Source of the DNA: Pholis gunnellus
Taxonomy: Eukaryota > Chordata > Actinopteri > Perciformes > Pholidae
Direction of reading: 5' to 3'
DNA: 64,000 nucleotides
Assembly: GCA_910591455.2 (NCBI GenBank)
Contig: OU342823.1
Location: 2,466,001 to 2,530,000, forward strand
Position numbers and translations under genes: made by a program. Positions 36,922-50,361 of the stretch are shown piece after piece. The notes beneath the pieces are model-generated. The model saw only the letters and a list, made by a program, of their open reading frames with translations, did no database searches and was not told where the DNA came from. Positions within the stretch are counted from its first letter, which is position 1, and each line of letters opens with the position of its first letter.

Positions 36922-37689
36922 TTAGGCTTGCAGTCTCATGCTGAGGAGGTGTTTATTCAATCTCTTCTTGAAGGCATGAACACTACTTGATGGGATGTGT
37001 CTGACATCAGCAGGGGGAGGGCTGCCCATGGTGTTACAGCAGAGTGGAGATAGCTCCCGTCAAGGCATTTGGTGTTAGCCCTGCGGTGGTAACCTCCTGG
37101 TGGTTCCACCTGGGAGCCTTGAGGGTGGCAGTGCTTTCAGGTCTGCTGGATAGGTTGGAGTATGCATTTTAAAAAGAACAGTGGCTGCACGATCGTTCAG
37201 CTTGGTGTTGGCACGATCCTTTCGGGCATAGTCCTCAACAAAACCAATGACCTTTAGTGCCTTTGTCTAAATGGTATCTATCTGCATGAGAGTGGATTGT
37301 GAGGTATTCATCCAGGCAAGGCAGGAGTACTTCATAATACTCCTGACCTGGGTTTTGTAGATGTTGGCTCTGCCTCTAGGATCAAGCTTGTAGGCCAACT
37401 TCTGCAAGGCTCCAAGGTGTTGTCTTGCACATTCACAGATTTTAGATGGAAGGTTGGTCCACTGTAGTTTTCTGTCAATGCATAGTCCTAGAACTTCCAT
37501 CTGGTTGCTGAGCTGGATCTTAGTGATCCCAAAGAAGAGATCAGGGCAAGATGCATTCCTCTTTCTAGGGTCATAGCCACAGTCGCCCTGGTCGCCCGCC
37601 AATGAGGTGGAACTTCCTGTGTACGGAGTGAAATCTCTCAACAGCCTTACGTTTTGTGATAATGAGCAAATGTTAGCCTGCAAATACAC
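36922..37689 (-). pseudogene. Non-LTR retrotransposon (LINE) reverse transcriptase C-terminal fragment
   Basis: Read on the minus strand, the frame contains VLGLCIDRKLQW, then ICECARQHLGALQKLA, then GRANIYKTQVRSIMKYSCLAW, the layout of the region after the catalytic core in jockey/L2-type reverse transcriptases (LG..ID..L.W, GR..IYK..VRS..EY..LAW). After a stop at 37267-37269 the same frame continues with TKALKVIGFVEDYARKD and ends near 36922 after FKKRLNKHLLSM, the usual C-terminal phrase. At least one nonsense change and one shift break it. The catalytic YxDD region is absent. It is dead mobile DNA and not a cellular gene. Confidence 0.75.
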
Positions 37690-40600
37690 TTTACCAAACT
37701 ACCAACATTCCCATTTAAAAAAAAGAGCAGAACACAGCCTATTTTTCACACTTTTCAATGGAATGCATTTTTGCATTACTTTGGAACCTTCTGACCTCAA
37801 CAACACGTTTGGCACAAATAGCTGTGTTTCCAGAACAAAGGGACACAATGGCGAAGAGTGGACGACGATATCTACTCGCCACGGATGCATTTAGTGAAAA
37901 ACTCACAGTGAAGATGACACAACCCGTCCACACAGATGGTGAGGCAGATGGGGGAAACCCCCAGCTGTGTTTAGTATGTGCCATCACTGCCCATTTCAAG
38001 CTGAGAGGAGGCCTCTCTTTGTTTGCTTTCATGAGAACTTCATTCATTTTACTCACAGTTCATTTCAAGATCTTTATCTGGAACTGTCAAATACATGTAG
38101 TGCGTGAAGATATACAATATGTCCTTCTGCAATGTCATTTAAGGTAGACGTCTAAAGTAGCATCAGCATTAGTGCAAAGCCGTTACTCTTCCACCCAGAG
38201 TGCTTTGCTGTGTCCTACAGCTGTCATACAGAAGCTGAATTCTTTCAGCCCAGCTGCTCCCAGAACCCTCTCTTTGGTGTTTCTCTTGCCTCTCTTTGCT
38301 AATGTCAGAGTGTGACATGTTCCATGTGCGTGCTCGGGCTGCGTGTATGCGTTTCCGTGTGTGTCTGTGCGCCCAACTGTGTGCATTCATGTGCATCGTG
38401 TAGCGCATGCTTGCACATGCTCGTTGCCAGAGTTTACATCTGTCGGAGGGCAGTGCGGCATCGTGTGAGCCCGGCCATCTCTCAGCTCTCACAGCTCACT
38501 CCCCTTTTCACTCAGGCCTGGCGTTGCTTTGCATAATGACTCACAGGGGCTGCACTGTTTGGGGAAGATTAAATTTAGAACACAGCCGAGGGTCGTGGCG
38601 CTCCCTCACACTCTGTGTTTTTTTACCTTCATGCATTTCAAGGCTTGTTGAACTTTAGATTCAGTGGCATTATGTAAAAGAGTCAACATAATATAAATAT
38701 TAAGCAGATGTGAGGCTATTCCTTTAGGAACACAAAGCACTGTTATTTTACACAGTACTATTGTATTGATAAGGACTTAAAATGTTGCATATCGGCCCCT
38801 CTGTATAAATCTTTAAAAAAAGTAATTCCCAAGTTTTCAGAAGCTACGTGTTTAGATAATAACACCAGTGTGGAAAGGAATAGTGTAAATTAACACTCGG
38901 GGGCACATTTTGTGGCTCTTGCTGCAAATAAACCTGCACAAATAAGACAAGAAGAAATGCAAAGGGTGAAATGCACCCCTTACTGCTCTGCATAGCAATC
39001 AGCATCTGGGTGCTCCTGTGTTATTTGCACCTATTTAAATGAGGTAATATGCGTTTGGTACAAAATTGGCCCCCTTCAATGCAAATCAGCCTTTCAAAAC
39101 AGTCCACAAATCAGAGCTAATAGCCCCACGCAGTTACAGTGAAATTACTATTAGTCTGAGAGTTGGTGGTAAATTAAGCACATTCATAAGGACTGTGTAG
39201 TCAAACTCATTTATTTTGGAATGGCAAATTAATTTAATAAAGCTTCCCTACATGTCAACTTTAAAAATACATGATTGAATTTATTTTTAGAATACAAGAT
39301 TTAAATAATCAATAAGGTGACGCTGCTGTGCCTCGTGTGTAAGTCTCTCTCAATGGGAAGACGCACTAAGCGTTTCTACTGCGGTGGGATCGCTGCATTT
39401 ATTTAATAAACTCAATAAAATGTCTTAAAAGACTCTTAGAATGTAATTCATAATTTCTCATTAATGATGTATTATTTCACCCACCCGCATGTGTGTGCTC
39501 TGCTGCAGAGAGGCGTTCATGGGCACAAAGAAAAGAGAGGAGAATCGACTCACAACCAATGCATCTCTACTTTGCCACATGGATCATTGCAATCAGATGA
39601 AAAAAAGGGCAGATTGCACTCAGCTGCAAACGTAATGCTTTTACGCTGTAACATCATCAGCGTAATATCTTTGGAGAATCGGACCCTGAGACGGAGCAGA
39701 TAATGGATGCACAGTTCGTGGTGCTATCAGCCGCAGCAATCCGTTCTTTGTCAATTCGCCCCCAGACATTTGCCATTTGAGATGGATTGATCATTAATCA
39801 TAGCGCCGTGAATTCTTACAGCCTTTGCTGACTTACTGACTAGATATTGGACTCCAACCAAGCAGAGCTTGCATGACGTAGCGATCAACTCTTCAGCTCC
39901 ACCTGAAAGCATCAGATTTTCTGAATGAACGTGAAGTATCTCCAAAAGAAAAGAACACAAACATTTTGTCGGTGGATTTTAAAGTGCAGTTGTGGTGACT
40001 ATGTTGTTGCCACTGCCATCTCCATTCTTGATTTTACATATGAATCACCAAAAGCCTGTGTTGTTTATACACACGACAGTCTGTCACAGCAGCTAAGTTC
40101 ACCGAGCTGTCCTCCATAATCAACGGGCGACAGTCCCACAGAAGTGCCCTGCCTCCCTCTCCACCTCTCAGCATTAACGTTTGATAATCTCTGTCACTCC
40201 TCTGCCAGTAAGAGCAGCTTTCAAAGTGTTGATGGCGGCTGAACGCACCACAGCTCTGCTCTTGACAGTGTGATTCCACTCGGCACAGAAACGTCCTTCC
40301 AACGTTCCTCTGGTGGGGTTTGACCCGCCTCCCAAGGTTGCTCCGCACCATGAGCGCTCTTTGAACATGTTCTAATCACTATCTCTCAGAATGGGAATCT
40401 TCCACGCTCATTGCTGCTGCTGTGTTTCTGCATTTAAAAGCTTGAGTTTGATCGTGGCAGTTTTTCCTCCCTCATGTGTTCATCCGTATCTTGCTTCACT
40501 TTGTTCCAAACAAACTAGACACATTCATCAGTTCCTGTGTCAGAGCTCCACATTAAAATGTGTTTGGTGAACTTTGAATTTTGATACAGCCAAGTGTTTC

Positions 40601-41524
40601 CATAAAAGTAATGAATCGATATTATTGTATTTATTGAAATACTGCAAACACTAAAAATAAGGATTGTAATGTGTACATCTTATTGCTATGACAATGTGAG
40701 CAAATGTATTTACAACCCATCATGCTGCCACCTGATGTGTATATTTATGTTCTTTGATTGATAACTGAATACACACATTATTAGAATTATTAGACTGCAA
40801 ATCAAATGCATGTTATGATTAATAATGGTAGAGACCAGAATGTACAAAAGCCCCTCTGAGCGCTCCCCGGTCAGTGGTGTGAAACCTCGGGCTGCGCACG
40901 GACACGTGCATGAGGCTTATTGCTGTCACACACTTTTAAATGGACTTAATGAACTGACAAAGTGCACAGAGTTGGATACCAGCACAGCGGTTTCAACAGC
41001 TTTTGAGCCGTTAAATCAAAAAACCCGGGCTGACGTGCTCATATACATGGTCTTAAATACAGATCGATAGGATCGCAGATTTATCATAAAATCCTGTGGT
41101 TGGTTCGGTTGCTTTCACACCACAAACAAACCACGTTTTCAGGCGGTCTCACTTCGGCAGTTGATCACCAGGGTTTCGATTGAACCACAAGCCCAAAGGG
41201 AACCCAAAGGGAACTAACGGGGCAAACGGACCGGAGTTCATTTTAACCGGAACCAAACACTGTGTGGAAGCACTTATTCTTCAAGACTTGTAGAATTCCC
41301 CTCATATGTGAAGCTGATTTCTGAAAACACCTGTCTGCTCTGAGCACATCCACTGTCTCTCTCTCTCTAGCACACACTCGCTACACACACACAGCCCTGT
41401 CTCATACAAATTATTATATACATTATATCACTGAATAATGAATACACACGTTATTTATTTAATTGTTTCATCACATCTTCATAGGCACCAGTCAGCCCGG
41501 TCGTGTGTGATGTCTCCACCTATG

Positions 41525-41557
<33 letters not shown>

Positions 41558-41586
41558 CGTGCGTGCGTGTGTGTGCGCGTGCGCGT
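41525..41586. repeat. GT/GCGT microsatellite
   Basis: A GT run passes into GCGT repeats, with a partner-type CA run only about 150 bases downstream at 41739-41776. The pair is of opposite sequence sense and could form a hairpin, but this may be chance. Confidence 0.93.
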
Positions 41587-41737
41587 GGGTGTGTGAGTGA
41601 GAGAGCGAGCACACAAGGAGTCTGAGATACTGTGATAACTTCCTGACTGACTGGGCCGTTCATCCCACTGCAGCACTGTGGAGATGTTGGCACCAGATCA
41701 AAGAAGAGGTGCATTGCTTCAACCCTGCTCACCCTTC

Positions 41738-41738
<1 letters not shown>

Positions 41739-41776
<38 letters not shown>
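41739..41776. repeat. CA microsatellite
   Basis: About 19 uninterrupted CA units in intron 2. Confidence 0.95.
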
Positions 41777-41777
<1 letters not shown>

Positions 41778-44328
41778 AAGACAGGAGGATGAAATACATC
41801 CAACAAGCATGCGTGGCTACACGGCTACAGCGTGGCTCTGCAGCAGATCATGGTGTTGTTTGAAGCAGACAAACTGGATTAGATTCATGCTCTAATAAGT
41901 AAATTCAGTCGTCCCTCTCTGTGCTCGCAAAGCCAGACAGGGTGGAGGGAGGGCGGAGTGCCCCACGTTCGTGTCGCAGAAAGTGGGACAGCGCCGGAAC
42001 CGTGCGCCATGCGGCGAGCAAGTCACACAACGCCTGGACAAAAGCATTTTGATGCTTGTTAGGAAAATGGACCTGTCAGCATCTGGAGCCTCAGCCCCGC
42101 TCCTCCCTGTGGCTGACGGGAAGCGAGCGAGTGGAGGCGAAGACTTAAGACATTAAAAAACAAGAACTCGTGCGAGAGACGATGAAAAGGCCTGCCTTGC
42201 TCCACAGCCGTGACGCCTCGCCGCCCATTTTCACTAGTGTCTCGCAGCTAAAAGGCGCTTCAAAGCTCGGGTTAAATTAGTTTGCAGCAGCACAAACACT
42301 TGACAGTGATTGGAAAAAGCTGCTATTGTTGCACTAGCACATAATGCAGCCTGGAAGTGTGTGCGCGTGTGTTTGTGGTGAAACCCTCTCTCCATGTGTG
42401 TGTGTGTGTGTGTGTACGATAGAGTTGTCTGACTAAGCGCCCGTTTGGTAATACAGTGTGACAGAGGGCCGGGCTCTCGTAGGAGGGAAGCAATTATTCC
42501 TGTTAAAGCCCTTCAATCATGAGACGTAAAGCCTGGCTGGTTTGGTTCAGAGCACGGAGAATGGACGGTGGCACCTGGGTGACTGTTACACACAGCGTGT
42601 GTGTGTGTTTGGTACGGGTGAGGAGCAGGGATTGAGTTCCTGGTACCTGTCTAATGCGGCACGAGGTGTGAGGATCAGCAGGTCTCTGCTGTGGGATGAA
42701 CAGGCGTCTGGTGTTGGAGGGAATCTAAGACAAATTGCTTGAGTGATTTATGTCCCGTCCTTGATGTTTTATGAAGCACTTTGCCAGTGTCTCAACACGA
42801 TGTGTCTTTTTTTAGGAGACTGGTGAGAGGAGGGACATACGGAGAGAGGAAGCACTGTCTCTGAGGCTTCTGTTACAGAATGGAATATTTCACATCTGTT
42901 TTTCATTTGTTATTTTACTCAGCAGTGCATTTCTAAGTGTCTTTATGTGCATAGACAGTGACACAGAGGAATCCATTACATGTACTTATTCATTCCACAA
43001 GATAACTCTTGGAGATTTAATGTTTCATACAAAGCAAGATGAGGATTCTCAGCCTGTGTAGTTGGGTGACTATGGATTTGAGATTGTTAACAAAATGATA
43101 TCTAAAACTAAAGGGTAACTCTGTGTTCTTTATCTCACATTAGAGAGAAACGTACAGGTTTGAAGAATGTTGTAGTCGTTCATGGTGGAACAGCTTCGGA
43201 AGAAAAATATGATATAATCTCTTGTCTAGCAACAATATTTTGTGCAGATAAGTGAACATAAGAATAAAAAAAGTGCTGACCCATGCTATTTTACCATGTT
43301 AAAAATGGATGCTATAACATAATGTTAAGAGTATGTATTTTGTACAAAATCTTGGTTTTCTTTTAGTTTAGCTTATTTTTCCCAGAATTCCAAGAGCTTT
43401 AGTAACCTTTTTTCTTGGTTCTATGTAGAAGCTCTGGAATGCAGACATGTAGTCTCTATAAAGGTGTGTCAGTGGGAGCTGCGTCTGCCTTCAGAGTGAC
43501 CCCACTGAGGTCAGAGGCAGCAGCCGGGAGAGACAGAGAGGATGCTGCCGCGCTCATTAACGTGCACGGCTATCTTAACAGCGCTGTCTCAGGTGATTGT
43601 GACTCACCCTGTAACAATGGCAGTCATAGAAACCTCTATAGGAAAACAACTCATGAGCTCATTTTACTGGTTCACTGGATTAAACATGCTGACATCTGCA
43701 GGAAACAACAGATCAATTAACAAAAATGGCCTTGGAGCAACATCAATTTCAAAATTGGATTTACCGGTTCGAGCCAATAGTGATGTTAAATAAGATGTCG
43801 ATTATCTAACCATTCCCTCCGCGGGAAGATTTCATGACAGTAGGACAAAAACAGTGACCTGTTCCTCCTTGCTGTCTGAAAGTACCTTAATATGACATCA
43901 TATGAAAAACTGTTTATTTTAGTACAGGTTTTGGTTTAGTTTTAGTCTTTTGACAAAGAAAGGTTTTTGTAAAAAATGTTGTCATTTGATTTTGGGTAAA
44001 TTTAAACAAAAGCTTAAGGGATTCAATTCATTTCTATCATGTATTTTATGTCTCCTAAGCATTTTGTGGCCATCTTTGTTGGCTACAGTAGTGATATTTT
44101 TTTAGTGAATATCTAGAAGACATTTTTTAGAGGATTTAGAAGATTTTATTCCTGAAAAACAGGACCAGGAGATGTATAATTTCTAATCTGCAAATAATCT
44201 TATTCAGGTAAATATCTTTGTCTAGGCTGATGGATCTCAGTAGTGAACTACTACTACTCACAAACATTCTGCTGATGCAAGCTTCATCTGTCCCATGCAT
44301 CCCTCTTAACATCTTCTTTTCTTCCCAG

Positions 44329-44579
44329 GAGTCTACACCTTCGGCCTCTTCACCGTTGATATCTTTGTCAATGCGGGCCAGGTAGTGACAGGAAACCTGG
44401 CGCCCTACTTCCTGACGGTCTGTAAACCCAACTACACAGCACTGGGCTGCCAGCAGGCCCTGCGCTACATCAGCCACCAGGAGGCCTGCACCGGAAACCA
44501 GGACGATATCCTGCGTGCCCGCAAGACCTTCCCATCCAAGGAGGCCGCCCTCAGTGTCTACGCTGCACTCTACCTGGCT
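44329..44579 (+). CDS. plppr5: plppr5 coding exon 3 (residues 113-196)
   Basis: This is the longest of the four exons. It completes Gly113 and encodes helix 3 (about 114-134), the extracellular loop and helix 4. The region equivalent to phosphatase motif C1 (K-x6-RP in active enzymes) reads Q130 to A137-P138, so the lysine and both arginines are lost. The loop after it has KPNYT, a potential N-glycosylation site at Asn147, and paired cysteines (C144, C153, C166). Motif C2 (SGH in active enzymes) reads S182-K183-E184 in FPSKEAALSVY. These are the standard losses of the PLPPR family. The acceptor is cttcccag before gagtc, and the donor is ctggct before gtgagt; entry phase 1, exit phase 0. An ORF on this strand simply reads on into the intron. 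Confidence 0.95.
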
Positions 44580-45227
44580 GTGAGTTATTCTTCTTCATGC
44601 ATCTGGGATTGTGAGAACTGATCAGACGAGTTGGCCAAACTTATGTGGAAAAGAAAACAAAGGGGACGGTAAAATTATGACCCAAACTGTCCATTGTAAA
44701 CAGTTTAGAAGAGCCACTGTCTGCCCCATCTTTCATCTGTACTCACTGAAGTTGAGTTTTCCTATGCAATAAGAGAGAATTAGAAATATTTCACTTAATA
44801 TTTCAAATATTTCACAGTTTGACCCCCAAATAAGCAGTTTAGTGTAATCTGGACAAACTTGTTTTTACTATTTCTGATCATCTGACAGCTCGTAAGCAGG
44901 TAGTCAAATGCTGTGAACATCATTATGAATGATTAACAACAAAGAGCTAGAGCTAAGAGGAAGGCTAACTGTTCCCCCTGCTTCCAGTCTTTATGCTAAG
45001 CTAAGTTGATTGCTTCCTGGGTATAGCTCCATATTTAGATATGAGAGTGATCAATTTGAACATTTAACTTTCAGAAATAAGAATATTTCGCAAAAATGTG
45101 GAACTACTCCTTTCAATTGCCTTTGAAAAGGGATGGATATTTTGTGTGAAGCTAGGTTAAAATAAGTCACAAATGTAACTATGGTTCTGTGAATTCCTGG
45201 ATGACGGCCACATGGAAACCACATGGA

Positions 45228-45850
45228 TATGTCTTCTCATGCTCAGGCGGCAACCTCTGAAAAGTGAAGCCAATGAGGAAGTGCCTGAAACTTCTTTCTA
45301 ATGGCCAGCAGGGGGCGACTCCTCTGATTGTATAGAAGTCTATGAGAAAATGACTCTACTTCTCTCTTGATTTATTACCTCAGTAAACATTGTAAACATG
45401 AGTTTATGGTCTCAATCTCTAGTTTCAAGTCTTCTTAATTACAGCATGATGTTCATTTAGTAAATGATGGTCCATTTAGAGTCAAACAGACCATAAAGCA
45501 GGGGATGCTTTAGGGCGGGGCTACCTTGTTTTTGACAGGTTTCTACCACGGCGTTGTCCAGTTTGGGTGTTGTCCATGTTTTCGTTAAAAAAAAAAGTGA
45601 ACCCTTTTACAGTGTGTTTTTAATTCATGAAAGTTCATTGTAACCTTTTTGGTTGCATTCAAAAAAAGTCTTATTCAGCGTTTGGTTGTACTTAGCTTCA
45701 TCCATTGTCAATTCTGGTTGCAAAAAAACAAGATGGCGACGGCCAAAATGCAGAACTCGAGGCTACAAATCTGCAGTTCACAAAGCAATGTGTGAGGTCA
45801 TGGTAACTATGCCCACTTCTTTACTGCCACTGGCATTCAGGAAGAACTGA
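45228..45850 (+). repeat. Dispersed repeat B, longest copy
   Basis: This copy matches 27048-27252 (minus) in its first third, 17930-18122 (minus) in its middle and end, and 50826-50945 (plus) near its end, so it links the family together. Shared words include gtctcaatctctagtttcaa at 45409 and caagatggcgacggcc at 45729. Short open frames in it are not genes. It is likely a SINE- or MITE-sized teleost element; its exact ends are not clear. Confidence 0.6.
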
Positions 45851-46905
45851 AGAGAAAGATTGGATTAATGCAAACACGAGCAAATTCACAGTATTGAAGG
45901 AGTGTTTAGGTTAATATACGTAGGTGCTGAATGTCATTCAGATACTGGCTTGAGAGGTGAGTAAAACAATCCTATCTTGAAGTTATTCTATTTTCTTGTT
46001 ATTGCACGGCTGCCAAAACAGATTATACAGGAAATCAGACCAAGAGAGTGTTTTGCAATTCCAGTTCTCTCTCCCAAATGACTCTTTCTTGTATGTTTGA
46101 GAATGTTAGTGGTATATTTATGCAAATAATATTCAGCCCAAACTGATTTTGCACACAGAATGCTGCACCATCAGTTTTAAAGCAGCTGGTTCAGCTGTTG
46201 ACCCACCAGCTTCAGATACAGTTATATAGTCATAAAAAAGGGCAAAATCCCAGGAGTCTCAGCTTCCACTCAGTTTCCACTTCAGTGTTGCTATCAAAAT
46301 CTGCTAAAAACCTAAGTTGGAGTTAGTGGATGTGTGACTGTATGTCTTTCACGTGAAGAAACCAAACCTTGATCTACAGTAGAACATTCTGGGAGTTAGA
46401 TGTTGGAGTTTTCTTCTAAAAGGCATGCGCAAATTGTTCATACGTTATACGCAGATAGAGATTGATCCAGACCCCAAGTAGATCCTGTTAGAAGGGTTAT
46501 TATTGCAGAGCTAGGTTTCGTGCACCAGGTTCTTCCTCTCCTCGTCATGTCAAAGTGTTTGCACTCTTCCCTTCCACCGCGGGCCTTAGTGTGTGTGACC
46601 TTGCATCTAATCTCTCTGATATCTAATAAGATTATCGCAGTTATCTCCCCGATTCATTTCTCACTCGATTGTCTTATGTGAGGCCCAGTTATAGATCACA
46701 GAAAGTGTCAGTGAGACTGGGACGCTTCCCAGAATTCATTTGAGGGGGTGACGGTCTCCTAACAGATATCAGATTTGAGAATACTGAGACTTGAGGATGG
46801 ATCAGATGTCAGATATTCTATACTCTTGTATCTATATGTTAGTACAGGCAAGCAGCATCATCTAAAGACTGAATACAAACAATTAAATAGGCTTTGGATT
46901 CATAA

Positions 46906-48415
46906 CTTTTGAACAGTGGCGGGCCGTGGATTTTATACCTGGGCCTTCAGTGCTGTTCTCCACTTCTAATAACCTCATTATGACGTCACAGCTATGGGTT
47001 ATTATTTGTTTCGTGTAAAAGCCGCATATTCACATAACACTGCAACATTTGACAAATGAAATGAAATGTGCAGATACATGAATACGAGCATGACGGGACG
47101 CTGCGTCATTAACGGACAATATAGTCCAAATCAATGTAACACAATGACAAACTCACAAGAGCAGTCGCATATATTCATATGACAACAAAGCAACAAATCA
47201 ATCCAGCAGACCTGCAGCAGATCCACGCATTCCACCACACGAGCACGAGCCATTCAAATATTATTCATAAAAACGCCACGATAGACAAATGAACAGTAGC
47301 AACTGTAACAAACGAACTTCACTTACCAAATGCTGTCTATCCTCATTTCTTTGTTGACAAAGAGTTTAATCCCAGTACATCAGTTCCAGTAAGAAGTCCT
47401 TCTCCATTCATTGATGCCAGTCGAGCCTCCCCAGTTGTTTCGCCAATCGTCGTCGGTCTTCCGCTGCGGGTCGGTTGTCCGTCTTCCGCAGCCGTTCGGT
47501 GGTCGTCTTCGGCCGTGGACCGGCGAAGGGTGGGCCGCGGTTGTGGAGCTGTTTCCCTGCGAACGTGGTCGTTGAGTTGTAGATCCACTCGAGTCTCTCC
47601 AAAAGTACCAACGCTCAGTTAAAATGAAACACATTCACAGCCATAACATGTGCAATGCTTCTCCGACGCTGCATACAAATCCTTTTCCTGGCTGGGTCAG
47701 GGCTGCTAGCTGTGGGGTCATTTCTTACTGTCCAGTTTGTTCAGAAATGTCCTTCTTGAGAAAAGCGTTCCCAGTAACTCCGCCACTAAATCCATTTCTC
47801 CTCCTTCCACCATTTCATATTAAAAAAAACAAAGCTAGGTAAAATGTCTTTCATATATTTCCACTTGAACTCTATCTGCTACAACCAAAGCTCTGCTAGC
47901 AAGCATTATGTTTCGCCACTGACCAATCACAGCACACTCTGCACCTTGCAGCAGAGAGGCATCTGGACTCTGAGCTGCAGTAATGCTGACGTAACTGTAG
48001 GCCTGCAAACCGCTCTGGTGCGTCCATGAATCTCAAACTAAAGATCTGATTGGTTGAAGACTATGTCAATCAACAATATCGTCCCCATTCACTTAAACTG
48101 CACATGGATTCACTGGGTGAGTCTGCAGGCTGGGGCCTCTCTTCTTACTAGAGACACAGAGGTGAAATCTGATTGGATAAAAGCTCTACTTAAAACAAGC
48201 TGCACTGGAAGCAGAGCAACTGAGGAGCACAGTAGCTGTGCAATGAGAAAATAAGATAATGGGAAAAATATTTGTATAAATTACAATACATATAAGAAAA
48301 AATTAAATGTATTTAAGAAAAAATATTAAATTATAAAATAGCTATAACTTTGTGATTCTGTTTAGGCCAGCAGAGAAGGCTTTGCAGGCCCTGACGGCCC
48401 GCCACTGCTTTTGAA
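46906..48415. mobile_element. hAT-type non-autonomous element A2
   Basis: The element spans 46914-48407, with ends cagtggcgggccgt and acggcccgccactg identical to those of 6199-7909. It has a perfect 8-bp target-site duplication, cttttgaa at 46906-46913 and 48408-48415. The right 350 bases closely match 7557-7909. Compared with A1 it lacks the nested element but carries a GC-rich stretch at about 47400-47640 made of diverged cgtcgtcggtcttccgc-type words. No transposase is readable. Confidence 0.92.
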
Positions 48416-50340
48416 GGATACCCATTATGATTCAGAAATACAAAAAAAGCTGTGTTAGTTAAGATAACATTCTCCCACTTCCTGTGAAATCAAAACAAGT
48501 TGCAATGACAAGTTTCTCAGAAGACGGAGCTTTGGAAGAAGCTCCAAATAGGTAATCTTCACCCAAACACTCACAGGAGACGTGGCTTTGAAACAACACT
48601 TAATTCCAATGGACACATGTGAAGGCCAATGCAAACAAGCACACATGCATGCTGGACGTGCTAATGCAAACACACAAATGTCTATATTTTGTGGTCTTGC
48701 CTTCTTTCTGATCAAATTAGTGTAATGTGTTTATGGAATACCTGAATCTCATGTTTTTGCAGTGTAGACAGGCGTGAACTAGCCAACTAGAGTAGGTAAA
48801 CCATTGTCACGCTAAATATTTCATACATCTGATGATGTGTATGTTCGCTTCTTAAAATTAAAATTAAGATGGATCAAAGAAACTGCTGTAAAATTCATGT
48901 TTTTGCAGTTGCAGGAGTAAAACAGCTACATAGGTAAGTATCATAATTATATCTATACATCTATATATATACACAGTATATATATATAGATGTAGTTCTT
49001 CTTTGCCACCAATGACGTCACTTTGACTTCACTGGATGCATAAAGAACATTTGGTAAACATTGATACGCAAATAGATCTAACAAAGAATAGTTAGCTTGC
49101 TGGTAAATGGCACAGCACTCCCCTCAGCCTCAGAAACATATGGACCAGTAGCCTCTAATGTTATTGAGAATATGAGACAAGCACACATTCCAATAAAGAC
49201 CTAAACAGGCAAAGAGGAAAGGATATTCTTTAATGCTCTCGAAAACCTCATGGTAAAAGTATAACACAGTGATTTTACAGTTCAGAATGTGCAGACTAAA
49301 GCACATTCAGTTTCACAGATAGCAACTGTTGATTTCTGGTGACCCTTAAGGCCTTTACACACCAAGGGTGTGACAAATGAAGGATACAAAGGTTTGAAAT
49401 ACTCGGCTGCTAAACTATTCAAACCGGCGATATGATATCTTTTCTAACAGTAGGGTACCTTCAGACAATTTAAAAGATCCTAATGCCACAGGCAGACCGT
49501 CTCCGCTGCCACTCACTTGACCAGCAGACCTCAATGGTTGAAGCTAAATGACCTGTGAGCCCTCATGGATGGTCACGCTCATGGTCCACATCATATAAGA
49601 ATAGGTACCAGGTCGTCACAGCACATTCTTTTCAAGTCCCTACGTTGTTTCCCCCTTGTTTCCTGGTTATTACGCGCTGTGTTCGCTTGTACTTACATGT
49701 ATATATTGATACGTATCTGTTGAATGGAAATATGTGAGGCACGAATGAAAAAAAAAAAATAGACTAACAAGGAGATAAGCAATAAATCCAAAATTCACAA
49801 AAGTAAGTGTAGTTAGCAGAATCTGTGTTGCTCTGTGGATTCTATGAGAATTGTCTGTTCACTGTACATCCATCAGCTCTTTGACTGAAAACGTTCTTAC
49901 TCAGTGCACTGTATTACCTTTGCACAATGTGAGTGTGAATGTCCAAAAATGTGCTCACAAAAATAAAAATAAAAATAATAAGTCATGCTTTGTAGCTCTC
50001 CACCTATCTGATCTATCCCCCTTTGGTCAGCAGAAGCCACAGAGAGCAGAGCAGCAGCAGATTTCTGCCCTCACTGTGGATTTATCCCTTCCAGAAAGGT
50101 TGTGATTCTAGCTGATGGTCGGTTTTGCTATTCTGTGTCAGAGAGCCTGCGCCTGCCTGAGTGCCCATGAGCGACGGAAGCACGGCTTTGGACCATCAGT
50201 GACTCTGAGCGCGATGGGGAGAGCAGATTGCCTCTGTTATCTAGGTCATTTAGCAAAGGCCATTGTCTGTGTACAGCTCGGTGTTTAGGACGTTACATGC
50301 AGTTTGCACAAAGACACTTACACAAGTGACACAAGGACGC

Positions 50341-50361
50341 ACACACACACACACACACACA
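50341..50361. repeat. CA microsatellite
   Basis: About ten CA units in intron 3. Confidence 0.9.

Larger units (their letters stand above)
29434..44328 (+). other. plppr5 intron 2 (14.9 kb)
   Basis: The donor is gtgagt at 29434 and the acceptor is cttttcttcccag ending at 44328, with a plausible branch site cttaac about 20 bases upstream. It contains the foldback element 30916-31372, a minus-strand LINE fragment 36922-37689 and several CA/GT microsatellites. I see no further exon. The stretches 31900-35000 and 38900-44300 look mostly unique. A reverse-oriented tail-like word near 35750 (gttaatcccaaagtggaat) may be another LINE remnant, and a TIR-like gctttcacacc block near 41100-41270 may be an old DNA element. 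Confidence 0.85.
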
